Under the pieces are notes generated by a model. The model saw only the letters and a program-made list of their open reading frames with translations. It did not search any database and was not told the origin of the DNA. The position numbers and the translations under genes are program-made. Below are positions 10,425-20,277 of a DNA stretch of 64,000 bases, in pieces; position 1 is the first letter of the stretch; the number at the start of each line of letters is the position of its first letter. The DNA comes from Perkinsus chesapeaki (taxonomy: Eukaryota > Perkinsozoa > Perkinsida > Perkinsidae), in NCBI GenBank assembly GCA_013115145.1, contig JAAPAO010000003.1:62001-126000 (forward strand). The letters run 5' to 3'.

Positions 10425-10951
10425 CTCGACGAGAGTATGTAAGTGCACTTGTTGTCCCGTTTCGTTCCAAAACTGTTGTATGTCGGCAATGCCGACTCGG
10501 CATCTGTTGGTTGTCCAAACGATGTGGATAGGAGTCGCTGACAGAAGGAGTACTTCCCGAAATGGATTTGAACTAAACAGTGGCAGACGATGGGATATCT
10601 GCTCATCATTCTCACCTCGAAGCGGCGCCTGGTAGCGTCCACCGATGTGCAAGATGGAACTCGGATTTCTCGGAGAAATAGGATGAAGTTCTTCATTGAA
10701 GGTGAGTTGAGTCTCCGTCTTTCACGTATTGCCACGCATGTATGGCCACACCAGGAAGCGTTGGTCCCATCACGCGTTGTTGCATCGTAGTGCGTCGCAC
10801 AACTGCCTATATGATACCACTTCTCGCACGTATCGCATTTCACCATTTCATCGCCATCGCCAACTTCCCCACATGTCGCACATTCGTCCGGTATAGGCTG
10901 CCTATACCAATGCCTATACGAATGTGCGACAATATGCGTGGTAGACGACAT
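10370..10951 (-). CDS. PHD-finger ORF, C-terminus runs into the LTR-like repeat
   Basis: A PHD finger binds histone tails or acts as a zinc-binding scaffold. Near residues 24-71 the ORF shows the C4HC3 pattern: CATCGEVGDGDEMVKCDTC, then WYHIGSC and a final Cys pair around SWCGHTC. It starts with a true ATG at 10,951. Beyond the finger the sequence is not recognisable, and its last codons lie within the repeat at 10,255-10,424, so the natural C-terminus is probably lost or the ORF belongs to an element. A nested inverted repeat (14-bp outer arms 10,874-10,887 and 10,918-10,931; inner 9-bp arms with 1-nt spacer at 10,890-10,908) falls within its N-terminal codons. PHD fingers occur in some retroelement ORFs, which fits the setting. 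Confidence 0.5.
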   Translation of the reverse strand: MSSTTHIVAHSYRHWYRQPIPDECATCGEVGDGDEMVKCDTCEKWYHIGSCATHYDATTRDGTNASWCGHTCVAIRERRRLNSPSMKNFILFLREIRVPSCTSVDATRRRFEVRMMSRYPIVCHCLVQIHFGKYSFCQRLLSTSFGQPTDAESALPTYNSFGTKRDNKCTYILSSSDPLCDNSVYLGLANEIL

Positions 10952-11086
10952 GTATTGCCGGATATTTCCTTTCAGGCTCAGGGTGGTTCAATACATTGCG
11001 CGTCAAATTCTTATCAACTACTTTGGAAACCTATCTAACATGGGGATATCACACTAACTAACATGTATAAGACCTTCGCGAATCTC

Positions 11087-12032
11087 TCAATAATGAGTCT
11101 TCGCACCATCGTTCAAGAGCACTACAGTCAATCGCTCTTCCATAGACCCTGTACAATTCTTGATGATATCTGCAGGCATAGCAGTCCACGCCGCCCACAG
11201 CCTTTGCCTGAGTTGATCTTTGCAGCGAATAACCGGCTTGTCAGACCCATAGATCTGCTTCACCAGGTAGGCCCATATATTCTCAATAGGATTAAGGTCA
11301 GGGCTCAGAGATGGCCACTCAACAGTAGCCACCCCCTTGCCCTGAAACCAGCTTGCTGTACTACGGCTCGCATGGCAGGGAGCATTGTCCTGTTGAAATA
11401 TCAAGTCGTCGGTCTCATTCCTCTGTAAATACGGCAGCAGCTCACTCTCCAAAACATCCTGGTAGACAGTGCTATTCATTCTCACATTAACCTCAGCAAG
11501 AGAGACAGTGTGGTCGGAGCGTATGGCACCCCACACCATAATACTGCCGCCTTGGGAGGATCGCCCACTACGGAGCTGTTCCAGCTCACCAGGAAGTCGC
11601 CAGGCATAGAACACACCGTCGGCGCCATCGAGACAGAAGCGCTTCTCGTCGCTGAATATCCACTTGTCAAATTTGGTATTATGCTCAAGGCGGTGTTTCG
11701 CGAAGCCAATCCTGGAGGTCTTGTGCGCTTCAGTAAGTGGTGGAGTCGCCTTCAGAGCTGCGAATGATGCACCTTCGGCTTTGAGAAACCTTCTCACAGT
11801 TGCAGTTGAGACACCGAGCTGTAAATTAGCGACCATCTCTAATGTTACCCTGTACATAATGAATAACTCGCCGCTTAGCACGGTTGTCAAGCTTTGGACG
11901 TGGCCCTGGCTTCTTTTTCGGGGTCTCTTGTCTTTTAGATCCTACTATTTTGCATACTGCGGACTTGGTGATAGAATATGCTTGTGCTATAGCCTTCTGC
12001 GTGAAGCTTCGAGTCGAAGCTTCACGCTTCAC
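11087..12032 (-). pseudogene. Tc1/mariner-family transposase, frameshifted and 5'-truncated
   Basis: Cut-and-paste transposase. The first frame (12,032-11,826) holds a helix-turn-helix DNA-binding part, KAIAQAYSITKSAVCKIVGS, with the basic PGPRP hook. The second frame (11,890-11,087) holds the DDE domain: WIFSDEKRF (first Asp), DNAPCHAS (second Asp) and SPDLNPIENIW (Glu), a complete DD34E-like triad. The two overlap near 11,830-11,890 in different frames and match the family only if read across a single-base shift near 11,845. The usual first residues are missing: the ORF begins at a 14-bp-arm hairpin (11,999-12,027) that abuts the next element. No terminal inverted repeats were found. It is probably inactive. 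Confidence 0.87.
11999..12027. repeat. Hairpin with 14-bp arms at the Tc1 / Bel-Pao junction
   Basis: GCGTGAAGCTTCGA and its perfect complement flank a single G at 12,013. A partial extra copy, TTCACGC, follows at once. It sits exactly where transposase homology stops and the neighbouring 284-codon ORF stops. Confidence 0.9.
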
Positions 12033-12786
12033 GCTTCCTAATAGGAACTCCTAGAACATAAGACGTAGTATTAGCATCCCACGAGCCAAGGACGTTTAGA
12101 AACCCCTCGACCAACGACCAGCGTAACAACGCACCCAAGGTCATAATGGTGACGTCACTTGATAGACCGTAGTCATTTAGAACCACCGGAGTAAGGACGT
12201 TACCAACCTCCTCAGGGAAATACGTAATTCCACTCAAAACGAATCGTCGTAGACAAGGATCTAGTAGGTGCCAAGTCCGACCGTCTACGAGTAGGGGAGT
12301 CGTTAGCTTGAGGTGGCATACAGCTACTTCGAAATCATTCAAAATAGTCGTATCTATACGAGGAACCACATTCCACGTTAGAAGTCCGACAGTAGAAATA
12401 GATGGAGTCTCTACTCTAGTCGAATCCGACCTCACAACGTTAGACGTAGCTGAGAACGTAGACAAGGCAATAGTATAGTCGACAACCGGTAGGGTGACCT
12501 CACATGTAGTAGTCAACGTAGCCAAATCTGCCGTGGGGGACCATAGTTTTAAACGATAGTTGCTGATGTCTGTGCTCTCAGTACGTTGAAGTGGGTTGAA
12601 GTCGTCCTTAAGAGTAGTAGCTCCCAGTTGTAGAAGACGACGTTTGATTGCCTCATAGTGGTTGGAGCTTCTCTCACGTAGTTCTTCAAGTTGGCGAAGA
12701 CGTTGGGTGATGTTAACTGTGAGAGTGTCGTCGGTCGAGACTTCTACGTCATCAAGGAAGGCTTTGAAGTCGTCTTGAGAACTCAT
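12022..12786 (-). CDS. Third ORF of the Bel/Pao element (envelope position), function unknown
   Basis: The frame is open from 12,876, but that first codon is TTG; the first ATG is at 12,786 (MSSQDDFKAFLDD). Codons before it encode a hydrophobic stretch (ILGLCLVLSLVALFCC) that could be a signal or anchor if an upstream exon or non-ATG start is used. The protein then has a short coiled-coil-like part (QRLRQLEELRERSSNHYEAI) and many Val/Thr residues. I recognise no family. It lies 172 bp downstream of pol on the same strand, the place of env-like ORFs. Its 3' end is cut off by the Tc1 fragment at the 11,999-12,027 hairpin, so the natural C-terminus is probably missing. Confidence 0.5.
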   Translation of the reverse strand: MSSQDDFKAFLDDVEVSTDDTLTVNITQRLRQLEELRERSSNHYEAIKRRLLQLGATTLKDDFNPLQRTESTDISNYRLKLWSPTADLATLTTTCEVTLPVVDYTIALSTFSATSNVVRSDSTRVETPSISTVGLLTWNVVPRIDTTILNDFEVAVCHLKLTTPLLVDGRTWHLLDPCLRRFVLSGITYFPEEVGNVLTPVVLNDYGLSSDVTIMTLGALLRWSLVEGFLNVLGSWDANTTSYVLGVPIRKREA

Positions 12787-13047
12787 AAATGGTGGAATGG
12801 GAGACAGACAGCAAAATAGTGCTACAAGAGACAAAACGAGACATAATCCTAGTATATAAGGTACTATTCTAACCAATGACTACATGCCGAGGAACTACGT
12901 TCCATACGGCTAAGGCGTCGTTAGAGAAATACAAGAGTGAACAAGTGCGCAAGAACATAGCGCAGCTAAAATATTCAAAATAGATTAGACCAAGTAAAGC
13001 CGTGTAGTAGAAGCTCGAAGCTCCGAGCTTTTGCCAGCTTATTGAAG

Positions 13048-16000
13048 TTATTGGGACAGTAGTTGCTCCACTTTAGTTAGTAGGTCTGTAAGCTCCTTGC
13101 CCCGTCCCCTTGTGAGGGAGTTAGCCGTAGGTCGCACGTAGATGAGATCGTCAACGGAACTTGATATCAACCCACAGCCGTGGTAGTCGCTAGTCTTAAC
13201 CAGAACTCCTTCTTGACACACCGTCATTGGTTGTAGTTTAGCCTTCTCCATGTCGTTGTCTTCCTTTACGTAATCTAAAATACGAGCTAAACCATGATAG
13301 ACATCATTAACAGTAATAACTAGGGTACCGACTGGAGGGGGAGAGGTTACAAATTTACCAAAGACGTGTCTCTTGCTACTACCAAGGACTTGGCGTAGCT
13401 TATCCACGTTATAGTGTGACAGCTCATGGTTGACGGCGAGCACATCTTCTTCTTCCGAACGTTGATCCATAGCGTCATCAGGTACATCTAAGCCATCAAC
13501 ATCTTCGACTGGTAACTCGTCGTCCTCGTTGTCCAGAGTGTGAGCAACATCGTCGTTAGCAAAAGTAGATGATAAGTCTCTTCCTTGTACTTCATCATGC
13601 GTGTCGTTGACAACACCGTTTCCATCGCTTCCAGAGTTATTACCACTGAAGATGTCCGCATCTTTGGCGTCAGTGTGTGTGTTCTCAATCGACCTCGGCT
13701 TCTTCCGTCGTAGTAGTCGGAATTCTTGCTCGCTCTCAACGTCGTCGTCTCTCGTATCAGTAGGAGGCCAGTTAGTCTTGTTGTAGGCGGTTAGCGCTTT
13801 GGCCTCACGTAGTAGCTTTCCATCATTGTCAATGTCCACGTCCATGGACCGGACCGAACCATCAACATCAGAATAGACACGTGTGCCCTTTTCTAAATAG
13901 TTGTATATGATGTTCTGTAGTGCTGGAGTGTGGTGAACGTTGCGTAGAGCGAACGTTTCAGCTTGGCCGTAGCACAGAGGTACCTCGAGCTCGTTCAGGT
14001 CGTCTTTCTTCTTAACTCCTCCAACACCTGGTAACACTATAGAGGGCACCGCATCTACAATACCAGAGCCACGTATCTTAACGATAGTAGAGGGTCCTTT
14101 CCACGTAGAGTCCAAATGTTTGCCAACCTTAACGTCACCGGTCTTAGTTGTAAACACAATGTCGTATAACTTAGGCTCATAGGTAGACTCACGTTGAAGG
14201 GCATACCTCTCTAGAAGTCGTTCTTGTTTCAGCCTCCAATAGTCCATATAATCGTTGAGGGTAACCTTAACTTCCTTGCGGAGAGCCTCGACGTTGGGGA
14301 TGGTCTCACGTAAAGCTTCAACTGCATCAGTGTCGGTAAACTTGAGCTTTAGGGAGTCCCAGTCTATGAAGTCGTTCATACCTTCTTGATCGCCTGGTAG
14401 GCGGCCCTTGTAGACGTAGTGTAGCTCTGAAGGACTGACGTTAGCCCATCCTCTAGGGGTGGTATTGTAAGCCCTCACAGAGAGAAGGAAGTCGTTAATG
14501 TAGCTGTCGTTGAGATTGGATCTTTCAGTAGAGTGCCTGGATTCTCTAATCGCCTTCACGACATCCACCATATCCTTGTGGGAACGCTCCCAAAAGCTAA
14601 GATGTTGACCGTAGCCAGGGAGGGTATAGTGTTTAGTACCGTGGCGCCTAAGGACCTTCTTGACGTGCTTGGTGATAAGAGTAACCTTGTCGTTATCGCT
14701 CACTACCACAGACGGCGAACCGTGCTCACAGAATACCCCATGAACTGCATCAGCAACTGTCTTGGTCTTAATGTTTCTTAGTGGTCGAGCAGCAGTAAAG
14801 CCACTAACATAGTCTTGTACCAACAACACATAGTAATCTTTGTTAGGATCTAGTCGATCACCTGAGTCGTTAGATGTTCGACTGGGGCGGTCGTAAGGAC
14901 CTGCCACGTCTATACCAACTATCTGCCAGAGCCCAGTAGTCAATAAATCTTGGACCTTGTTGACAATGTAGTCGTATTTCCGTGTAGCCCTCGCTTTTGT
15001 ACAAGATGTACATGAACGTAGTGTCGACCTCACAACTCGGGTTATCCTCTTAGCATAGAACCGTCGTTGAATTAAGTTGGCTACACGTCTTGCTCCTAAG
15101 TGGATGTACTTGTAATGGTATACGACAGCCAAGAGTCGTTGCACAGCACGTGAGTAGTTACCAGTGCCAAGATAGATGACGCCGTTCTTATCCTCATCGA
15201 CCTTACGGAACTTTTCAGCACTGGGTTGTCGTCGTAGTATATCGTCCGCATCTAAGTAGCATATCTGACTCCACCGTCGTAGTTTGTTTGCCTTAACGCC
15301 AAAGTGGCTGTAAGGAGTCTTCTTCTTCAACGCCTTCTTGAGGTCGTTCAGATCTTCGTCAGTTTCTTGTGACCGTCGGATGCACTGGAGTAGACAGCGT
15401 TCATATGATCCATCTTGGAGAAGACGTTCATCTACCTCTTCAGGAGGCCGAGCGTATTGCGCCAAGGCAAATAGCTCAGACTTTTCTTCTGAGGTAAAGG
15501 AATTGTAGTTGGGGAGATCGATGCCGTCTACGTTGATAGTCATGATACTAGCACTGAGCGTCGGTACCGCATCATCTTGGTGACAGCCCTTGATGTCGTT
15601 CGTGGCGTTAGCCACGGGAGAAGTAGTTACAGAAGAGAAGTCCTTAGTAAACCCAGCCACGGAGTCGGGGGTCTCGTAGATCATTGATGGGGTACCAACT
15701 TCATCCTCACTGCCGGCCGTCGGTGTAGAGCAATCGTCCACGTCCTGAGTGTAGTCGTAGGCAACATTACTCACAGTCATAGCTTTGACTACGAGTGTGC
15801 CATCAATGCCGTTGTCGCTGCTTACCTTCGCCCTCGATATAGAATCAGCATAATTCAGTTCAGTGGGTACATGTTTGACCGTAACATCAAGTTGGCGACA
15901 CATCTCTCGTATCTCCTTAAGACGTCGTCTTTCAACGATAGGAAGTTTAGCATCCCTTCCAGGTCGGCGTAGTCGATATACGGTGATCTCGCTGTCACTT

Positions 16001-19000
16001 AGTACAACGCCTCGTCGCTCGGGTAACTGTGGAGAAAGGCGGTCTAGAGGTGCTTGATGTGGTCGTAAACATGTTCTAATGGGCAGGTAGGCAGACATTG
16101 ACTTCAGCCACGTCAGTGCATGATGTAGTGCAACAAGTTCTTTACGTGGAATACTCCATTTTGACTGTGTCAAAGGAAATATTCCTCCGCGAGCAGTAAC
16201 CCTTGTAGTGGTCGTAGTCGAAAAGCATCTGACGTCCACGCCCCAAGCCTCCGCGGAGGCGTCAGCACTGATCACCAAGGGCAGGTTCTCTAAGTCAATG
16301 AACCGGTGGTAGCCAACAGTGGTAGTTGTAGCAGTGCACAACGTAGTCCAGTCCTTTACGCGACGATAGAGGTCCTCCTTTATAACGTCATCCCAGGACT
16401 TATGGTTAGCACAAATGTCTCTCCAAATGAGGCGTCCTTGAAGGTCGAGTTCCACGTACAATCCAAGTGGATCATATAGTGATGCCAGTGCAGCGCAAGC
16501 TTGAAGTTTAGTGGAGTTATCATCAGGCACGTACCCGGAGTAGACGGCGTAGAACTTATCTTCATCTAGACGCAAAACGTATCCAAGGGTAGATTTCTTC
16601 TTGCACTCGTCGTTCTCGGTCAGGAGCCAGCTACAAAAGCTTTTGACGGGATCGGAATGAAACCCGTGCCCATTGAAGACGTAGGTACCAAAGTTGTAGG
16701 CCGCCGCAGCTTCTTGCTTAGTCTTACCACCGAAGTAAAGATCATCAACGTACTTGAGTAGTAGGACTTTAAGAGGTATAACCGGCCCGTTGTTGATATA
16801 GTCGAAGCCAGCCGCAGAGGGTCTGATTAGGACCTTCTCGAGCTGCTCTTCGCATAGTTGCTGATCAGTAGACGCCATAGTCTCAGTTGTCATAGCTGGT
16901 AGTCTTCTTGTCTTCTCGAGTGTTACCAAGTCGTCGATCTCGTTCGCAACGTCGTGGGTACATGCTTCTAACATGCACGGAGCATTATTGCTCCCAAACG
17001 CTATACTAGACCACAGTACGGTGTAGTTACCAATGCACGTGTAACAGGAATAAGCGACGTCGTAAAGCGATCCTTTCATTTGGCAGAATGCCTTCGAGAC
17101 ATCAGCGGACATGAAGTACTTAAGACCACGTAGGAGTAGTAGGACGCCCTGCAGGTCGTTTTGGGTCTTCCCTCCGCGTCGTGTGAACTTGTTGAGAGCT
17201 CTGAAGTCTAGCACGATCCTGCATGGCGTTGTGGGATGTTGGTCACGGAAGACAGTGTGGCTTGGAGTATAGTGCTTGGGCTTCACCACAGGCGTACCGT
17301 CGTAAGCCGTACCAGTTGTCAGCTCATCCCAGGCCTTCTGACACTCATCAAACGTTGGTGGGCCGTTGTCGTTATTCTTAACGATCTTACAGAACCCTCT
17401 TTTCACGTAAGCATTGAGTGCTTCCTCAAATGATTGTCGTTGTTGGGCTGAAAGTCGTCGTATAGAGGCTGCACCACGACTCGCCGCATTTTTGAAATTG
17501 AATGGCGGCCTCGAGTCGTCCCCCCATGGGATTCTAACGTATGCCCTGCCGAGTGGCGTTGTCTCATCATGACACCACGTTCTCGATAGCGCATCCCAGG
17601 GAGGAAGATTATCGTCGTTGTTGTCGAGAGTCTCGTCTTCTTTATCGTTGTTACAGGTCACATCAATAGTTGTAGGAAATTCTTTGTGGTGGGGGTCATT
17701 AACCATAGGAGAAGTAGATGTGGCCATGTAGTAGACGTATAGGTCGTTCAAAGGCTCGTTCTCCAAGTGGTTACACTTGCCTTCACCGCCATTAAAGTCG
17801 TTGGGAGTAGACTCTTCAATATTAGGATGTAGTATGATATCAGGTAGGACTGCTTGGAGTAGTTGATCGTCACTTAAACGTTCGGGCGCTGATTGTGGTT
17901 GGCCTCGTAGAAATATGTTCTTGATGTGGTTGATCTTGTACGTGAAGTGGATATCTTGTTGTCGTAGATCGTCGTTCGAGTCATCGGTGTCCTTCAATGG
18001 CATTACCATACAGTTGTCATCAAACCGTACGGCTTTGCTAGATGGTAGGTGACTGTCATTAGTGTAGACGTGCATGCCATGTGGGCCAATCCGAATAGTA
18101 GTTCGGAGCTTAGCCAGTGTAGGGCACCCCAGGAGGACCGGAACATTGAGGTCATCAGATGTTACAATGAAGTGGTCGTCTACAACAATGCTTCGAGTAG
18201 AGATCCTCAACTTCACAGTGCCGTCCACTTGTAAGGCCGTGCCATCTGCAACCATGATGTTGTGTACAATGTAGTCGTCAACAGCAGCGTGTGGTGATAG
18301 GTAGCGTAATGCAGATCTCGTTATTAGAGACACTTCAGCACCCGTGTCGAACAGAGCAGGTATTTCTTGTCCCTCTATAGTTATAGTTCCAACCAGCATC
18401 GACGTAGTAGGTGATGTCTTACCGTTAGACGATGTGGGAGATGTTGTTGCTTTAAGTAAGACACGTTTATCAAGGCGTTCACCGCTACACGTACTAGAGA
18501 TCATGTGCACCTTAGAACTCGGCCTTGGGGTAGACGGACGTTTAGCCGTTGAACCGTTAGCCTTGCTTAGCCGAGTCGTACAAGCGTATGCCAGATGCCC
18601 TGGATTTTGACACCTGTGGCAAAACAACTTGTCAGTATTGACCTTGCAGTCGTCGGTAACATGATTGGGGTTCCCACAGGAACGACACCGTTTGTCTAGT
18701 TTAGTAGGCTCATCAGCTAGACAATCCTTAGCAGCATGTCCACGTTGAAGGCATCTGTAACATTTGAAGCCAGTAAGGTCACGTCCCATACAGACGTAGT
18801 GCTTGTCGTTACCACTCCCGTCTGTTGAGTAGCCATTGCCGTTGCCAATAGAGTTCACCGAATCGGACCGTTTCATAGGAGAGTCACGTCGCCAAGGTCT
18901 TGTCCCTGGGGAGAAGCCCTCACGGCGTCGACTCTGTCGCTGCTCAGAGTAATCTTTTGTGGAGTTGTCGTTGCCGGTGGCCATATAGCTCTTCTGAGCA

Positions 19001-20277
19001 GTCATACGTCGTTGTTGTCGGAGTACGGCTTCTTTGAATTCAGCATAGTCAACCTTCTTGTCGTCCAAGTAGTCGTTCACCCTAACACGTAGTTCTTGTG
19101 CAGCAAGTCCTTGATATAACTTCCACTTGAGCTTGTATTCTAGGACCGGCGAGCCCATATGATAGAGTTCCGTGCTGAGATCTTCTAACCGTTCAATGAA
19201 GTCGTAGACAGTACCACCGCCTTGTATACAGTTGTTGAACTTGTGCTCGGTGTAGTGTAGGTGCTCGTCTGTATCGAACGCAGATTGGAATCTTTTAGTA
19301 ATGCGTCGTACTTGACGTTCATAGGATCGGTAGCACCTTGACGGAGCAGTAGTACCACTCGTCATCTCGTTCCAAACACGTCCATTAGTATACCTTTTCA
19401 ACCAGAGGTAGCGGACAACGTCCGGATGGCCTTCAGTCTCATGGCGCATCTCTGTTACCCAAGTCGTGCCCGATCTAGCATCCTTGGCACCGGTGAAATT
19501 CTTCTCCGGTTTCATTGAGCGAATGACGTTCTGCATAGTGTCGAAGTCCTTAACGCTTATAGGGTCTTGGCAACGTCGTCGACCACATCCTTCGCACCAG
19601 TTAACAGTTAAAGTCTCCCTCTGAGGCGGAGTGAAATACGTACCAGACGTGAGACCATAACTGCGGGAACCACGACGTGAAAGGCGTCGGTTGCGATGGT
19701 GAGAATACCTTGAGGAGCTCCTCGAGCTTGAGGTAGAGCGTTGGACTGGGCGGTGACGTCGTCGATTTTGTATCCTCACTGAGCAATCATCCGAATCTAT
19801 GGCAGGACGTTGTTGGTGTCCACTTCCACGAGCTCGTCCAGAACGGTCAGACCTTGAAGTCATTGAGCTAGTATCAGAACCGCGACGTCTATCATCACCT
19901 TTTGGCTTTGTCTTCCGCGAAACGTTATCAGCAACAATTCGCGGAGGTAAACCAGCACCCACGGGGGGAACATAGTAGGCGGAACGATCCACACGTACAT
20001 TAGGTAGGTAAACCGTCTCAGTGTGTGGGACGGTACCCTCGTTCCATGGTGGTATAGTAGTCTGCGAACGCGGGGGCAAATTAGGCGGGCCACCTCTGGG
20101 ACGTTGAACCTGGAATTGGTCCTTCCTAGCAGGTGGTCCTCCGGCAACAGATATATCATTGGTATTTCCTTGGATATTCCACCATTCCTCATTGTAGTCA
20201 TTGTCGTCGATACCACCGTTAACGGGAATATTGACGTTGTTAGTGGGGTTGTTAGAATTACCAAGGAAGACAGACAT
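13048..20277 (-). CDS. Bel/Pao LTR-retrotransposon Gag-Pol polyprotein, 2409 codons, uninterrupted
   Basis: One frame carries, in order: a basic Ser/Arg-rich N-terminus; three CCHC zinc knuckles near residues 505-555 (CYRCLQRGHAAKDC, CRSCGNPNHVTDDC, CHRCQNPGHLAYAC); an aspartic protease near 640 (ALFDTGAEVSLI); reverse transcriptase with MSADVSKAF near 1055 and YVDDLYFG near 1172; and the Pao-type connector SLYDPLGL, then SWDDVIKEDLYRRVKDW. RNase H follows near 1335 (VISADASAEAWG), then integrase with an HHCC-like part near 1725-1755 (CTSCTKA), first Asp in GIDVAGPYD, second in VSDNDK, Glu in FWERSH, and a GPY-like segment WKGPSTIV. The tail after about 2100 is acidic and of unknown role. DPLGL and WDD are diagnostic of Bel/Pao. 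No stop or frameshift in 7.2 kb argues for recent insertion. Start is ATG at 20,277. Confidence 0.94.
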   Translation of the reverse strand: MSVFLGNSNNPTNNVNIPVNGGIDDNDYNEEWWNIQGNTNDISVAGGPPARKDQFQVQRPRGGPPNLPPRSQTTIPPWNEGTVPHTETVYLPNVRVDRSAYYVPPVGAGLPPRIVADNVSRKTKPKGDDRRRGSDTSSMTSRSDRSGRARGSGHQQRPAIDSDDCSVRIQNRRRHRPVQRSTSSSRSSSRYSHHRNRRLSRRGSRSYGLTSGTYFTPPQRETLTVNWCEGCGRRRCQDPISVKDFDTMQNVIRSMKPEKNFTGAKDARSGTTWVTEMRHETEGHPDVVRYLWLKRYTNGRVWNEMTSGTTAPSRCYRSYERQVRRITKRFQSAFDTDEHLHYTEHKFNNCIQGGGTVYDFIERLEDLSTELYHMGSPVLEYKLKWKLYQGLAAQELRVRVNDYLDDKKVDYAEFKEAVLRQQRRMTAQKSYMATGNDNSTKDYSEQRQSRRREGFSPGTRPWRRDSPMKRSDSVNSIGNGNGYSTDGSGNDKHYVCMGRDLTGFKCYRCLQRGHAAKDCLADEPTKLDKRCRSCGNPNHVTDDCKVNTDKLFCHRCQNPGHLAYACTTRLSKANGSTAKRPSTPRPSSKVHMISSTCSGERLDKRVLLKATTSPTSSNGKTSPTTSMLVGTITIEGQEIPALFDTGAEVSLITRSALRYLSPHAAVDDYIVHNIMVADGTALQVDGTVKLRISTRSIVVDDHFIVTSDDLNVPVLLGCPTLAKLRTTIRIGPHGMHVYTNDSHLPSSKAVRFDDNCMVMPLKDTDDSNDDLRQQDIHFTYKINHIKNIFLRGQPQSAPERLSDDQLLQAVLPDIILHPNIEESTPNDFNGGEGKCNHLENEPLNDLYVYYMATSTSPMVNDPHHKEFPTTIDVTCNNDKEDETLDNNDDNLPPWDALSRTWCHDETTPLGRAYVRIPWGDDSRPPFNFKNAASRGAASIRRLSAQQRQSFEEALNAYVKRGFCKIVKNNDNGPPTFDECQKAWDELTTGTAYDGTPVVKPKHYTPSHTVFRDQHPTTPCRIVLDFRALNKFTRRGGKTQNDLQGVLLLLRGLKYFMSADVSKAFCQMKGSLYDVAYSCYTCIGNYTVLWSSIAFGSNNAPCMLEACTHDVANEIDDLVTLEKTRRLPAMTTETMASTDQQLCEEQLEKVLIRPSAAGFDYINNGPVIPLKVLLLKYVDDLYFGGKTKQEAAAAYNFGTYVFNGHGFHSDPVKSFCSWLLTENDECKKKSTLGYVLRLDEDKFYAVYSGYVPDDNSTKLQACAALASLYDPLGLYVELDLQGRLIWRDICANHKSWDDVIKEDLYRRVKDWTTLCTATTTTVGYHRFIDLENLPLVISADASAEAWGVDVRCFSTTTTTRVTARGGIFPLTQSKWSIPRKELVALHHALTWLKSMSAYLPIRTCLRPHQAPLDRLSPQLPERRGVVLSDSEITVYRLRRPGRDAKLPIVERRRLKEIREMCRQLDVTVKHVPTELNYADSISRAKVSSDNGIDGTLVVKAMTVSNVAYDYTQDVDDCSTPTAGSEDEVGTPSMIYETPDSVAGFTKDFSSVTTSPVANATNDIKGCHQDDAVPTLSASIMTINVDGIDLPNYNSFTSEEKSELFALAQYARPPEEVDERLLQDGSYERCLLQCIRRSQETDEDLNDLKKALKKKTPYSHFGVKANKLRRWSQICYLDADDILRRQPSAEKFRKVDEDKNGVIYLGTGNYSRAVQRLLAVVYHYKYIHLGARRVANLIQRRFYAKRITRVVRSTLRSCTSCTKARATRKYDYIVNKVQDLLTTGLWQIVGIDVAGPYDRPSRTSNDSGDRLDPNKDYYVLLVQDYVSGFTAARPLRNIKTKTVADAVHGVFCEHGSPSVVVSDNDKVTLITKHVKKVLRRHGTKHYTLPGYGQHLSFWERSHKDMVDVVKAIRESRHSTERSNLNDSYINDFLLSVRAYNTTPRGWANVSPSELHYVYKGRLPGDQEGMNDFIDWDSLKLKFTDTDAVEALRETIPNVEALRKEVKVTLNDYMDYWRLKQERLLERYALQRESTYEPKLYDIVFTTKTGDVKVGKHLDSTWKGPSTIVKIRGSGIVDAVPSIVLPGVGGVKKKDDLNELEVPLCYGQAETFALRNVHHTPALQNIIYNYLEKGTRVYSDVDGSVRSMDVDIDNDGKLLREAKALTAYNKTNWPPTDTRDDDVESEQEFRLLRRKKPRSIENTHTDAKDADIFSGNNSGSDGNGVVNDTHDEVQGRDLSSTFANDDVAHTLDNEDDELPVEDVDGLDVPDDAMDQRSEEEDVLAVNHELSHYNVDKLRQVLGSSKRHVFGKFVTSPPPVGTLVITVNDVYHGLARILDYVKEDNDMEKAKLQPMTVCQEGVLVKTSDYHGCGLISSSVDDLIYVRPTANSLTRGRGKELTDLLTKVEQLLSQ

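Noticed and set aside
12787-12876. N-terminal membrane anchor of the third Bel/Pao ORF
   Set aside because: It precedes the first ATG; the frame opens at TTG, so translation of this part is unproven.
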